Assembly: GCA_016208315.1 (NCBI GenBank)
Contig: JACQYF010000185.1
Coordinates: forward strand, 1-64,000
DNA: 64,000 nt
Direction of reading: 5' to 3'
Source of the DNA: Chloroflexota bacterium
GTDB taxonomy: Bacteria; Chloroflexota; Anaerolineae; UBA4142
Shown here piece after piece: positions 41,275 to 50,100 of this stretch. The position numbers were made by a program, and so were the translations under genes. Under the pieces are notes generated by a model. That model made no database searches. It saw only the letters and a list, made by a program, of their open reading frames with translations, and had not been told where the DNA came from. Numbering within the stretch: the first letter of the stretch is position 1; each line of letters opens with the position of its first letter.

Positions 41275-42792
41275 ATGAACATGCCTCCCATCCTCGAATT
41301 GCAGGGAATTACAAAGCGGTTTCCCGGCGTCCTCGCGAACAATCACATCAACCTCACGCTCGAACCCGGCGAGATTCACGCGCTGCTCGGCGAGAACGGC
41401 GCGGGCAAGACGACGCTCATGAACATCCTCTACGGATTGTACCATCCGGACGAGGGTCAGATTTTCGTGCGCGGCAAGGCAGCGCGCATCACATCCCCCA
41501 GTCAAGCGATCGGGCTGGGCATCGGCATGGTGCATCAACACTTCATGCTCGTCCCGCCATTCACCGTCACCGAGAATGTGATGCTCGGCGACGAGACGCT
41601 CAAGAACGGCGTGTTCCTCGACCGCGCCAGTGTCGCCAAGCGCATTCGCCAAATCTCGGAACAGTACGGCTTGCAGATTGATGCCGAAGCATACGTCAAA
41701 GACCTCTCGGTCGGCGCGCAGCAGCGTGTCGAGATCGTCAAGATTCTGTATCGCCTGGCCGACATTCTGATTCTCGACGAGCCGACCGCCGTCCTCACGC
41801 CGCAAGAAGTGCAAGACCTCTTTCGCGTCATTCGCGGCATGGTCGAGGGCGGCGTCTCGGTTATTTTTATCTCGCATAAATTGAAAGAGGTGATGGAGGT
41901 CGCCGACCGCGTGACGGTGCTGCGCGATGGGCACGTCGTCGGGACCACGCGTCCGGCGGAAACGAATATGGAGACGCTGGCGCGCATGATGGTCGGGCGC
42001 GAGGTGATTCTGACGGTCCAGAAAAAACCGGCCCAAGCCGGCGAGCCGGTCTTGCAGATCGAGGATTTGCGCGTGCTCGACGACCGCAAGCAAATCGTGG
42101 TGGACGGCGTTTCGTTGGATGTGCGCGCGGGCGAAATCCTCGGCGTGGCCGGCGTGCAGGGGAACGGGCAGACGGAACTGGTCGAGGCGCTGACCGGGCT
42201 GCGCGCGATTTTCAGCGGACACACGTGCATCCTCGGACGCGACGCGACGCGCGCTACGCCGCGCCAAATTCTCGAAACAGGTGTCGCGCACATCCCCGAA
42301 GACCGCCAACGCGATGGCCTCGTGCTCAACTACCCGGTCGCCGACAACCTCGTGCTGAACACGTATTATTTGTCGCCGTTCGCGCGCGGCATTCAGATGA
42401 ACGACCGCTCGGTTTTGGCGACGGCGGAAGAACTGGTGGACCGCTTCGATATTCGCACGCCCAGCGTAGAGACGCTCGCCGCCAGTCTCTCCGGCGGCAA
42501 CCAGCAAAAGGTCATCGTGGCGCGCGAATTCGCGCGGCCGATCAGGTTGCTGATCGCGTCCCAGCCCACGCGCGGCCTCGACGTCGGTTCCATCGAGTAC
42601 ATCCACAAGCAGTTGATCGCCAAGCGCGATCAAGGGTGCGCGGTGTTGTTGGTCTCGCCGGAATTGGACGAAGTGCTGTCACTGTCCGACCGCATCGCCG
42701 TGATGTATCGCGGCAAGATCATGGACATCCTGCCCGCAAGCGAGGCGACGCGCGAGCGCGTGGGGTTGCTGATGGCAGGCGTGAACCAGTGA
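41275..42792 (+). CDS. Nucleoside/sugar ABC transporter ATP-binding protein, two NBDs
   Basis: 505 residues from ATG 41275. First NBD has GENGAGKTT, LSVGAQQRVEI and LILDEPTAVL; the second has the degenerate Walker A GVQGNGQTE, SLSGGNQQKVIVAREF and ASQPTRGLD. This pattern, with one atypical site, is that of CUT2/BMP-type importers. Stop codon is the first triplet of a repeat. Confidence 0.92.
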   Translation: MNMPPILELQGITKRFPGVLANNHINLTLEPGEIHALLGENGAGKTTLMNILYGLYHPDEGQIFVRGKAARITSPSQAIGLGIGMVHQHFMLVPPFTVTENVMLGDETLKNGVFLDRASVAKRIRQISEQYGLQIDAEAYVKDLSVGAQQRVEIVKILYRLADILILDEPTAVLTPQEVQDLFRVIRGMVEGGVSVIFISHKLKEVMEVADRVTVLRDGHVVGTTRPAETNMETLARMMVGREVILTVQKKPAQAGEPVLQIEDLRVLDDRKQIVVDGVSLDVRAGEILGVAGVQGNGQTELVEALTGLRAIFSGHTCILGRDATRATPRQILETGVAHIPEDRQRDGLVLNYPVADNLVLNTYYLSPFARGIQMNDRSVLATAEELVDRFDIRTPSVETLAASLSGGNQQKVIVAREFARPIRLLIASQPTRGLDVGSIEYIHKQLIAKRDQGCAVLLVSPELDEVLSLSDRIAVMYRGKIMDILPASEATRERVGLLMAGVNQ

Positions 42793-42866
42793 ACAGTAAA
42801 CAGTGAACAGTGGACAGTGAACGGTACGGACTGAATACTGTTGACTGTTGACTGTTGACTGTTCAC
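42790..42866. repeat. AACAGT-type tandem/inverted element, copy 2
   Basis: Units GAACAGTAAACAGT to GGACAGT on the left and GTTGACT units with GTTCAC on the right. Same family and same start at a TGA codon as 24304-24404. Confidence 0.85.
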
Positions 42867-42878
42867 TCTGAGGTTACC

Positions 42879-44177
42879 GTGTCTGATTCGGTCAAAGCAG
42901 AAGAGTTGGCAGGCGTTCAAGCGGCGGTGGTCGAACCCGCGGCCGCGGCGCGTATGCCCGGCTGGCGGCGCGCGCTGGGAGTGGTCGTCGTTCCGTTCCT
43001 CGCGCTGTTTAGCGGGCTGGTCCTCAGCGCGTTCTTCGTCCTCGGCTCGGATGCGGCAGTCCTCGCGAGCTACGCCAAATTCTTTAGCGATCCCGGCGGT
43101 GCGCTGGCGATCACGGGGCGCGTCATCGCTGACGCGTACGGCGCGTTATTCATCGGCGCGCTCGGCGACCCGGCGGCGATTGCGAACGCGATCCGCCTCT
43201 TCATTGCGACCGGCGAAACCAGGGGGCTCGTCCTCGCGTTCTATCCGATCAGCGAGAGTCTCGTCACCGCGACGCCGTACATCTTCGCCGGGCTGGCCGT
43301 CGCGCTCGGCTTCAAGTGCGGCTTGTTCAACATCGGCGCGGAGGGACAGATTTACATCGGCGCGATTGTCGCCGCGTTCGTGGGCAATAGCATCACCGGT
43401 CTACCGTGGATCATTCACATGCCGCTGACGTTTATTGCGGCCGCGGTCGGCGGAATGTTGTGGGGCGGGCTGCCGGGCTTTTTGAAAGCCAAGACGGGCG
43501 CGCACGAAGTCATCAACACGATGATGATGAATTACGTCGCGTTTTCGCTCGCCCACTATCTGCTGAATGGGCCGATGAAGCGCGGCGGCGCGTTCGGCGC
43601 GATCCCGATCTCGCGTAACATCGAGCCGTCGGCCTACTTTCCCACCTTCTTCCCCGAGCCGATCCGTTTCCACGCTGGCTTTATCGTCGCGCTCTTGGTG
43701 GCCGCGCTCGTGTTTTGGTTTCTGTGGAAGACGACCTTGGGATTCGAGATTCGCACGGTGGGTTCGAATCCGCGCGCCGCGCAGTACGCGGGCATTAGCG
43801 TCACGCGCAGCTTTATCTTGGCGATGGCGCTTTCCGGCGCGCTCGCGGCCATGGCCGGCGCAGGCGAGGTGATGGGCGTCAATCACAACCTGGCCGAGGG
43901 TTTTTCGCCCGGCTATGGTTTCGACTCGATCGCGCTCGCGCTCTTGGGCGGCGGGCATCCGGTCGGCGTCGTGCTCGCCGCGCTGCTGTTCGGCACGCTG
44001 CGGAACGGCGCGACCAAGATGCAGTCGCTCGCCGCCATCCCGATTGATATTATTTCGATTGTCCAGGCGTTCGTCATCATGTTCGTCGCCGCGCCCGCGA
44101 TCATTCGCTGGCTGTATCGCATCAAGGCGCGCGGCGGCGTGGGCGAAGCGGTGTTTACGCGCGGGTGGGGAGGTTGA
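42879..44177 (+). CDS. ABC transporter permease (BPD_transp_2), subunit 1
   Basis: 432 residues from GTG 42879 (GAGG upstream). Eight to ten membrane helices with GLAVALGFKCGLFNIGAEGQIYIGA and VGSNPRAAQYAGISVTRSFILAM, hallmarks of nucleoside-type permeases (YufP/NupP-like). About 40 cytoplasmic residues precede the first helix. Second permease starts 4 bp after the stop. Confidence 0.9.
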   Translation: MSDSVKAEELAGVQAAVVEPAAAARMPGWRRALGVVVVPFLALFSGLVLSAFFVLGSDAAVLASYAKFFSDPGGALAITGRVIADAYGALFIGALGDPAAIANAIRLFIATGETRGLVLAFYPISESLVTATPYIFAGLAVALGFKCGLFNIGAEGQIYIGAIVAAFVGNSITGLPWIIHMPLTFIAAAVGGMLWGGLPGFLKAKTGAHEVINTMMMNYVAFSLAHYLLNGPMKRGGAFGAIPISRNIEPSAYFPTFFPEPIRFHAGFIVALLVAALVFWFLWKTTLGFEIRTVGSNPRAAQYAGISVTRSFILAMALSGALAAMAGAGEVMGVNHNLAEGFSPGYGFDSIALALLGGGHPVGVVLAALLFGTLRNGATKMQSLAAIPIDIISIVQAFVIMFVAAPAIIRWLYRIKARGGVGEAVFTRGWGG

Positions 44178-44181
44178 CGCC

Positions 44182-45459
44182 ATGGCGGTCATGACCAAGA
44201 TCGGCGAAAAAGCAGCCCCCCTCGCGCGCGAGCGGCAATTGGGCGTCTTCTACTCGGCCGTCGGGCTGCTGATGCTCTTTTACTTTTTGCCGACGACCCA
44301 GCCGGGCCAAATCGCGACGTTTGGCTTGAATACAACGCGTTCGTTGGAATGGGTCAATCTGCCCGACCTCAGTTTTCCCGTTCAACCGATTCTTTGGTTC
44401 TTTAGCGCGCTCGTCATTTTTCTGGGACTGATCCAAGCGGTGCGCGGTTTCAAGCGGACCGGCGCGCTGCTCGGCGTCGTGAGTCTCGCGTTCTTGGTCT
44501 CATTCCTCGTGTGGGCGGCGCGCGGCACCTCGTTCAGTCTCATCGGCATTCTCTCGGCCTCGCTCCAACTCGCCACGCCCATTCTGCTCGGCGCGCTGGC
44601 CGGCATCTTGTGCGAGCGCGCGGCGGTCATCAACATCGCAATTGAAGGGATGATGCTCGGCAGCGCGTTCACGTCGGTGCTGGTCGCGAACATGACGGAC
44701 AGCATCTTGCTGGGTTTCGTGGCCGCGCTCGCGGTCGGCGCGCTGCTGGCAGCGTGGCACGCCGTGCTCTCGATCAAGTTCAAGATGAACCAGATCATCA
44801 GCGGCACGGTCATCAACATCTTTGCGACCGGCCTGACCAACTTTCTCAACCAGCGCGTGATGCAGGTCTATACCGATCTCAACAATGAGATGACGTTCCC
44901 GTACCTGAGCCAAGCGTTTCCCGACCTCGGCAAAATCCCGATTCTCGGCCCACTGCTGTTCGATCAAAGCCCGGTCGTTTGGCTGGCGCTGATTCTGCTC
45001 GTCGTGATCCAGGTGGCGCTCTTCCACACGCGTTGGGGCCTGCGAACGCGCGCGGTCGGCGAGCACCCGCGCGCCGCGGACACGCTCGGCATTGACGTGA
45101 ATCGCGTGCGGTACATGAACGTCATTCTCGGCGGAGTGGTTGCGGGCTTGGCGGGCGCGTACTTTACGCTCGGCTCGGTCGGGCGGTTCGACAAACTGAT
45201 GACGAGCGGGCGCGGCTTTATCGCGCTGGCCGCGATGATCTTTGGCAACTGGACCCCGACCGGCGCGTTCGCGTCGTCCTTGATCTTTGGCTTTGCCGAC
45301 GCGCTGCAAGTGAAACTCCAAATCCTCATCGGCCAAGTCAACATCCCCTACGAATTCCTGCTCATGCTGCCCTACATCGTGACGATGGTCGCGCTGGCGG
45401 GCGTGGTCGGCCGCGTCACCCCGCCCGCGGCGGATGGGGAAGTGTACGAGAAACAATGA
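44182..45459 (+). CDS. ABC transporter permease (BPD_transp_2), subunit 2
   Basis: 425 residues from ATG 44182 (GGGGAGG upstream). Membrane helices from about residue 20, with ILCERAAVINIAIEGMMLGSAF and VGEHPRAADTLGIDV as in YufQ/NupQ-like subunits. Forms the channel with subunit 1. A hairpin terminator follows at 45495. Confidence 0.9.
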   Translation: MAVMTKIGEKAAPLARERQLGVFYSAVGLLMLFYFLPTTQPGQIATFGLNTTRSLEWVNLPDLSFPVQPILWFFSALVIFLGLIQAVRGFKRTGALLGVVSLAFLVSFLVWAARGTSFSLIGILSASLQLATPILLGALAGILCERAAVINIAIEGMMLGSAFTSVLVANMTDSILLGFVAALAVGALLAAWHAVLSIKFKMNQIISGTVINIFATGLTNFLNQRVMQVYTDLNNEMTFPYLSQAFPDLGKIPILGPLLFDQSPVVWLALILLVVIQVALFHTRWGLRTRAVGEHPRAADTLGIDVNRVRYMNVILGGVVAGLAGAYFTLGSVGRFDKLMTSGRGFIALAAMIFGNWTPTGAFASSLIFGFADALQVKLQILIGQVNIPYEFLLMLPYIVTMVALAGVVGRVTPPAADGEVYEKQ

Positions 45460-45494
45460 GCCAATTGCCCAATTGACCAATGAGCCAAACCAAT

Positions 45495-45528
45495 AACCCG
45501 AAGGGTCTGCGGAGACCCTTCGGGTTTT
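45495..45528 (+). terminator. Rho-independent terminator of the ABC operon
   Basis: AACCCGAAGGGTCT and AGACCCTTCGGGTT with loop GCGG and T-run. Same stem core as 41236-41269. A string of CCAATTG-like units (45459-45494) lies between stop codon and terminator. Confidence 0.85.
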
Positions 45529-45530
45529 AG

Positions 45531-45559
45531 TTGTCGCGCATCTCAATTCATGCTACAAT
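45531..45559 (+). promoter_or_regulatory. Promoter giving a near-leaderless transcript
   Basis: TTGTCG at 45531-45536, 17-bp spacer, TACAAT at 45554-45559. The start of transcription would fall at or next to ATG 45567. Confidence 0.6.
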
Positions 45560-45566
45560 GTCTGCC

Positions 45567-45926
45567 ATGCCAGACGAAACATTTGCAGAGTACTTGCCAG
45601 GAATAAAAAGACGTTGGCTTGAAGAACAGCGTGGTTGGCAAGTGCGCCGCGAACGCGCGTGGGCCAGCGCGCACCGCGCGGCGGACGTCCTGCGCCGATT
45701 CGGCGCAACACGCGTGATCGCGTTCGGTTCGTTCACGCGCGCCGGCGTTTTCGATGCGCGCTCGGATATTGATTTGGCGGAAGAAGGCATCCCCATCGCC
45801 AAATTCTGGCGCGCCTCCGCTGACGCCGCGGCGGTCGTCGGCGACTTTGAATTGGATGTGGTTGATCTGCAAGAATGCCAATCCGCATTGCGCGCTGTCA
45901 TTTTGCGTGAAGGAGTGTTCCTGTGA
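45567..45926 (+). CDS. MntA-like nucleotidyltransferase (minimal NTase)
   Basis: 119 residues from ATG 45567; ATG 45558 overlaps the -10 box. The NTase motif is GSFTRAG then RSDIDL, giving GS (54-55) and DxD (67, 69). In MntA/HepT systems this antitoxin adenylylates the toxin tyrosine. Its neighbour is a HEPN-like protein whose target residues are changed. Confidence 0.8.
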   Translation: MPDETFAEYLPGIKRRWLEEQRGWQVRRERAWASAHRAADVLRRFGATRVIAFGSFTRAGVFDARSDIDLAEEGIPIAKFWRASADAAAVVGDFELDVVDLQECQSALRAVILREGVFL

Positions 45927-45942
45927 CCGAGGTCATCTTCAG

Positions 45943-46446
45943 ATGATTCCACGCTATCAAGTCTATCGCGAGAAAATCGCAACCGAATTTGCTTCGATTC
46001 GCCGCGCCGCAGATAAAGCGCGGCAGGCGTTCCAGAATTCAAAGCGCGGCGGGCAAGACGAATCATTTTATCTCGACTCGGCCGCGTTAAATGCGTATGG
46101 ATTCTACACTGGTGTTGAGCGGCTTTTCGAGTGGCTCACTCGTGAGTTCGATGAGGCCGTGCCCGGCGGATCGGCGTGGCACTGTGAACTGTTGGAGCGA
46201 ATGACGATTGCGGTTCCTGACGTTCGCCCAGCGGTAATTCGCGTGACAACGCGTGATGCGCTTGAAGAGTATTTGCGATTCCGGCATATCGTCCGCAATT
46301 CGTGCGCGTGTGAATTCGAAAGCGGACGCATCGCCGACTTGGTGAATAGTCTGCCTCAAGTTTTGCAAGACCTCGAAGCCGACCTAGAGAAATTTCGCGA
46401 GTTTCTCAACGCGGCAAAACGCGCGGACGAAAGCCCAGAGCAATGA
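45943..46446 (+). CDS. HepT-like HEPN protein with degenerate active site
   Basis: 167 residues from ATG 45943. Mostly helical, HEPN-like, with the catalytic region YLRFRHIVRNSCACEF. HepT toxins carry R-x4-H-x-Y; here it reads R114-x4-N119-S-C121, so both the catalytic His and the AMPylated Tyr are missing. Probably not an active ribonuclease. The 3' end overlaps the deaminase gene by 4 bp. Confidence 0.7.
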   Translation: MIPRYQVYREKIATEFASIRRAADKARQAFQNSKRGGQDESFYLDSAALNAYGFYTGVERLFEWLTREFDEAVPGGSAWHCELLERMTIAVPDVRPAVIRVTTRDALEEYLRFRHIVRNSCACEFESGRIADLVNSLPQVLQDLEADLEKFREFLNAAKRADESPEQ

Positions 46447-47777
46447 CAATGCCTCGCCTCCTCATCCAAAACGTAGACGCGATCACGCTCGACGAGCAGA
46501 ATCGCGTGCTGAAAAATACGAACATCGCGATCGAAGGCAAGCGGATCGTCGCGGTGGGCGAGGTGCCGCAGGGTTTCGTCGCCGACGAGACGATTGACGG
46601 GCACGATCACGTCGCGCTGCCCGGCTTGTTCAACGCGCACACGCACGCGGCCATGTCGCTCCAACGCGGCTGGGCCGAAGACCTGCCGCTCGACCGCTGG
46701 TTCAACGAGCGGATTTGGGTGGCCGAATCGGCGCTCACGGAAGAAGATGTCTATTGGGGCGCGGCGCTCGCCGCGTGCGAGATGATTCGCGGCGGCACGG
46801 TCGCGTTCGCGGATCACTATTTCTGGATGCATCAGGTTGCGCGCGTCGTAGAAGAATCGGGTCTCAAGGCCCTGCTCGCGTGGTGCGTGTTCGGCTTGGG
46901 CGCAGAGCAAGAGATTGGCGGGACGACGCTGGAGCGGACGGTAGAGTTTGTCGCCCAGTATCAGAACGCGGCCGACGGGCGCATCAAGACAATTCTCGGC
47001 CCGCATTCGCCATACATCTGCTCGCCGGAATTCCTGCGCCGCGCGGCAGAAGCGGCGGCAAAACTCGGCGTGGGGATACATTTGCACGTCGCGGAATCGC
47101 AAGGGCAGTTCGATCAATCCATGCGCGAGCACGGCAAATCGCCGGTCGCGCATCTCGCCGCGTTGGGGGTGCTCGACGTGCCAACGCTCGCCGGGCACAC
47201 GATTTGCGTGACGGACGAGGACATTGCGATTCTCGCGGAAAAGCGGGCATCGGTCGTCCAATGCCCCAAGACCCACTTGAAACTCGCGATGGGCACAACC
47301 CGCGTCCCCGATTTGATCGCCGTTGGAGTCAACGTTGCGCTCGGCACGGATGGCGCTGCGTCGAATAACGATCACGATATGATCGGCGTGACGCGGCTGG
47401 CGGCGCTCGCGCAAAAGCAAGCGCGGCACGATCCCGAAGTGCTGCCCAGTATGCAGGCGCTCAAACTCGCGACGCAAAACGGCGCTCGCGCGATGGGTTT
47501 CGGCGACAGCGGCGTGCTGAAAGCGGGCGCGGCCGCCGACGTGATTCTCTTCAATTTCAACCGCCCGCACCTCCGCCCGCGCCACGACCTCGCCGCGAAC
47601 ATCGTCCACAGCGCGCGCGCCGACGACGTAGCATATAACATCGTTGACGGTCGCGTGCTGCTCCGCAATGGCGAACTCACGACGCTGGACGAAGACAAAA
47701 TTCTCCACGAAGCCGAAAAGCGCGCGTTCCGCTTGGTGGGGCAAGAGTTGCGGATGGTGCGGGAGTACAAGGCGTAG
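46443..47777 (+). CDS. MTA/SAH-type adenosine deaminase (amidohydrolase)
   Basis: 444 residues. Metal-dependent amidohydrolase of the TRZ/ATZ group: GLFNAHTHAAMSLQRGWAEDLPLDRW at the N terminus, LHVAES with the metal His, LAGHTICVT, and GTDGAASNN with the catalytic Asp. The WAEDLPLDRW-type loop and overall pattern fit 5'-methylthioadenosine/S-adenosylhomocysteine deaminase (MtaD). It would process purine nucleosides such as those the upstream ABC system could import. Confidence 0.88.
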   Translation: MTMPRLLIQNVDAITLDEQNRVLKNTNIAIEGKRIVAVGEVPQGFVADETIDGHDHVALPGLFNAHTHAAMSLQRGWAEDLPLDRWFNERIWVAESALTEEDVYWGAALAACEMIRGGTVAFADHYFWMHQVARVVEESGLKALLAWCVFGLGAEQEIGGTTLERTVEFVAQYQNAADGRIKTILGPHSPYICSPEFLRRAAEAAAKLGVGIHLHVAESQGQFDQSMREHGKSPVAHLAALGVLDVPTLAGHTICVTDEDIAILAEKRASVVQCPKTHLKLAMGTTRVPDLIAVGVNVALGTDGAASNNDHDMIGVTRLAALAQKQARHDPEVLPSMQALKLATQNGARAMGFGDSGVLKAGAAADVILFNFNRPHLRPRHDLAANIVHSARADDVAYNIVDGRVLLRNGELTTLDEDKILHEAEKRAFRLVGQELRMVREYKA

Positions 47778-47780
47778 CCC

Positions 47781-49193
47781 GTGGCTGAATTTTTCCAGAC
47801 GAATCGCATCGTCGTTTATTTTGTTTACGGCGAGGCGTTCTTCATCCTCGGTCTGGCGATCGCGCTGCAATCGCGCAAGCACAGCCAGCTGCCGCTCGCG
47901 AATCGCCTGTGGATTCTCGCGGTCTTTGGCATCGTCCACGCGTTTTACGAATGGGGCACGGTCTTTATTCCGATTCAGACGTACTTGCCGGCCACGGTGA
48001 CGAGCACGCTGCAAATCTTTCAGGTAGTGCTCGGAGCCATCTCGTTCCTCGCGCTCTTTCAATTCGGCGTCGAGCTGGTCATCCTGAGCCGCCCCAGTTT
48101 CGGGTGGCTGAGCATGATGCCGCCCATCGTGTTTGTCCTGTGGGCGATGGGCACTCTGTTGATGGATTCGGTGCTGCATTACACCTCGGAACAAACGCTG
48201 ATATTGGGCGAGGTGTTGGCGCGTTATGGCTTGGCCGTTCCGGGCGCAGCCGCGTCGGCCTGGGGGCTGTGGCAACAGGCGCGCCAGGTGCGCGCGATGG
48301 AGTTGCCCAAGATCGCGCGGTATTTTCACATTGCGGGCTATGCATTTGCGATTTATGCCGCGTTGGGCGCGATTGTCCCGCGGGCGAATTTTTTCCCGGC
48401 GAACGTCTTGAATTACGATTTGGTTCTGACGACCATTGGCGTACCGGTACCGGTCTTTCGCGCGGCATTAGGGGGCGCGATTGCCTATCTCATCATTCGC
48501 GGCTTGGAGATTTTTGATGTCGAGACGGACCGGCTGCTGGAGGAGGTCGCGCAGGCGCGCGCGGTGGCCGCCGACCGCGAGCGTATAGGGCGTGAATTGC
48601 ACGACAGTATCATCCAATCGCTCTACGCGGCGGGATTGATGCTTGAGGACGCGACTCTCACGATTGACGAAGACAAGGCGCGCGCCCAGGGGCGCATCCG
48701 TGGGGTGATCGACGCGCTCAACCGCGCCATCCGCGACATCCGCCGTTATGTTCTCGATCTGCGCGGCGAATCGAATCGCGGCGATCTGGAAACGACTTTG
48801 GAAGACCTGGCGCGCACTTTTCGACTGGAGACCTTGATTGATACCGAATTCCACTTGGCCGGCTCACCCCGCGCGACCCTATCGCCCGCGCAATCCGATC
48901 AGGTCTTGACGATTGTGCGCGAGGCGCTGACGAACGTTCGCAAGCACGCGCGCGCGACGCATGCCGAAATTACTGTCAGCTTCCGCCCGATGGAGATGGA
49001 GCTATCCATTGCCGACAACGGGATTGGCTTCGCGTCGAACGGACACGGCGGCCGCGGCGTCGCGGGCGAACACCAAGGGTTGCGAAACATGCAAGCGCGC
49101 GCCCGGATCATCGGCGCGCAGTTGGTCGTTGATTCGGCGCCGGGCCGCGGGACAACGGTTCGACTGATCGTGCCAACAACAGAGAGGTATTGA
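47781..49193 (+). CDS. NarL-type sensor histidine kinase with seven-helix input
   Basis: 470 residues from GTG 47781. About seven membrane helices fill residues 10-240, then a short coiled coil, HisKA_3 with GRELHDSIIQSLYAAG, and HATPase_c with REALTNVRKHA and DNGIGF. Such kinases pair with LuxR-type regulators; the partner gene follows by 12 bp. Confidence 0.9.
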   Translation: MAEFFQTNRIVVYFVYGEAFFILGLAIALQSRKHSQLPLANRLWILAVFGIVHAFYEWGTVFIPIQTYLPATVTSTLQIFQVVLGAISFLALFQFGVELVILSRPSFGWLSMMPPIVFVLWAMGTLLMDSVLHYTSEQTLILGEVLARYGLAVPGAAASAWGLWQQARQVRAMELPKIARYFHIAGYAFAIYAALGAIVPRANFFPANVLNYDLVLTTIGVPVPVFRAALGGAIAYLIIRGLEIFDVETDRLLEEVAQARAVAADRERIGRELHDSIIQSLYAAGLMLEDATLTIDEDKARAQGRIRGVIDALNRAIRDIRRYVLDLRGESNRGDLETTLEDLARTFRLETLIDTEFHLAGSPRATLSPAQSDQVLTIVREALTNVRKHARATHAEITVSFRPMEMELSIADNGIGFASNGHGGRGVAGEHQGLRNMQARARIIGAQLVVDSAPGRGTTVRLIVPTTERY

Positions 49194-49205
49194 GGGACTG
49201 GACAC

Positions 49206-49865
49206 ATGCCGCTGCGCATCATTTTGGTAGACGACCATGAAGTCGTTCGTTTGGGATTAAGGTCATTGCTTGCGCGCCAGCCGCGGTTCGAGATCATTGC
49301 GGAAGCCGGGAGCGCCGGCGAAGCGGTCGAGAAAACGTTCCAACTCAAGCCGGACATTGTGGTGATGGACATCCGGCTGCCCGGCAAGAGCGGCATTGAG
49401 GCGTGCCGCGAGATTACATTGAAGCAGCCGGCGACGAAGGTCATCATGTTGACCTCGTACGCGGAGGACGATCTGCTGTTCGACGCAATCGCGGCGGGCG
49501 CATCCGGCTATGTGCTCAAGCAGATCGGCAGCGGCGAGTTGGTGCGGGCGCTGGAGACGGTCGGCCGCGGCGAATCGTTAATTGATTCGACGCTGACTCA
49601 AAAAGTCTTTGCCAGATTACGCGAGGCCACCCGCCGCGCCGAAGGCGATGCGTTCGCCGACTTGAACGAGCAGGAAATGAAGATTCTCGCGCAGCTCGCC
49701 CATGGCAAAACCAACCGTGAAATCGCCACCCATGTTTTCTTGAGCGAGAAGACGGTCCGCAACTATGTGAGTTCGATTTTGGGCAAACTTCATCTTTCGA
49801 CACGCGCCCAGGCGGCGGCCTATGCCGTTCAGCATCGTATCCAAGACCATCTCGTGCAGGATTGA
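49206..49865 (+). CDS. NarL/LuxR-family response regulator
   Basis: 219 residues. Receiver with VDDHEVV, phospho-acceptor D55 in VVMDIRLPG and Lys in YVLKQIG. LuxR-type HTH at the C terminus ([40 protein letters not shown]). Partner of the preceding kinase; target genes unknown. Confidence 0.92.
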   Translation: MPLRIILVDDHEVVRLGLRSLLARQPRFEIIAEAGSAGEAVEKTFQLKPDIVVMDIRLPGKSGIEACREITLKQPATKVIMLTSYAEDDLLFDAIAAGASGYVLKQIGSGELVRALETVGRGESLIDSTLTQKVFARLREATRRAEGDAFADLNEQEMKILAQLAHGKTNREIATHVFLSEKTVRNYVSSILGKLHLSTRAQAAAYAVQHRIQDHLVQD

Positions 49866-49894
49866 CGTAAGAAAAAACTCGTCATCGCGAATTG

Positions 49895-49924
49895 TTGACA
49901 ATCTACGGCGATGTGTGGTAAACT
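49895..49924 (+). promoter_or_regulatory. Promoter of the tRNA-Lys/rnpB locus
   Basis: TTGACA at 49895-49900, 18-bp spacer, TAAACT at 49919-49924. The first RNA gene starts at 50021. Confidence 0.65.
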
Positions 49925-49947
49925 GCGGGCGAAATCGGACGGAGCGG

Positions 49948-49983
49948 GAGGCGTGCAGCACATCTCGGCTCACGCCTCTTTTT
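49948..49983 (+). terminator. Hairpin with T-run before tRNA-Lys
   Basis: GAGGCGTG (49948-49955) and CACGCCTC (49971-49978), five T follow. It lies between the promoter at 49895 and the tRNA, so it would limit transcription or define an RNA of about 55 nt. Confidence 0.7.
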
Positions 49984-50020
49984 ACGCCCGAGGCACATTA
50001 AAAAGGATCGTTAGGAAATT

Positions 50021-50093
50021 GGGGCGCTAGCTCAATTGGCAGAGCAACAGCCTTTTAAGCTGTGGGTTCAGGGTTCGATTCCCTGGCGCCTCA
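50021..50093 (+). tRNA. tRNA-Lys (anticodon TTT)
   Basis: Full cloverleaf: acceptor GGGGCGC with GCGCCTC, D-arm AGCTC/GAGC, anticodon stem ACAGC/GCTGT with loop CTTTTAA, T-arm CAGGGTTCGATTCCCTG. The anticodon TTT reads AAA and AAG. The 3' CCA is not encoded. Confidence 0.96.
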
Positions 50094-50100
50094 CAAATTT

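Noticed and set aside
41269-42633. 454-codon minus-strand frame opposite the ABC ATPase
   Set aside because: Plus strand has all ABC motifs; the minus-strand frame has no recognisable domain or start signal.
43915-44181. N-terminal extension of permease 2
   Set aside because: This part overlaps the end of permease 1 and is Arg/Ser-rich; ATG 44182 with GGGGAGG starts the homologous region.
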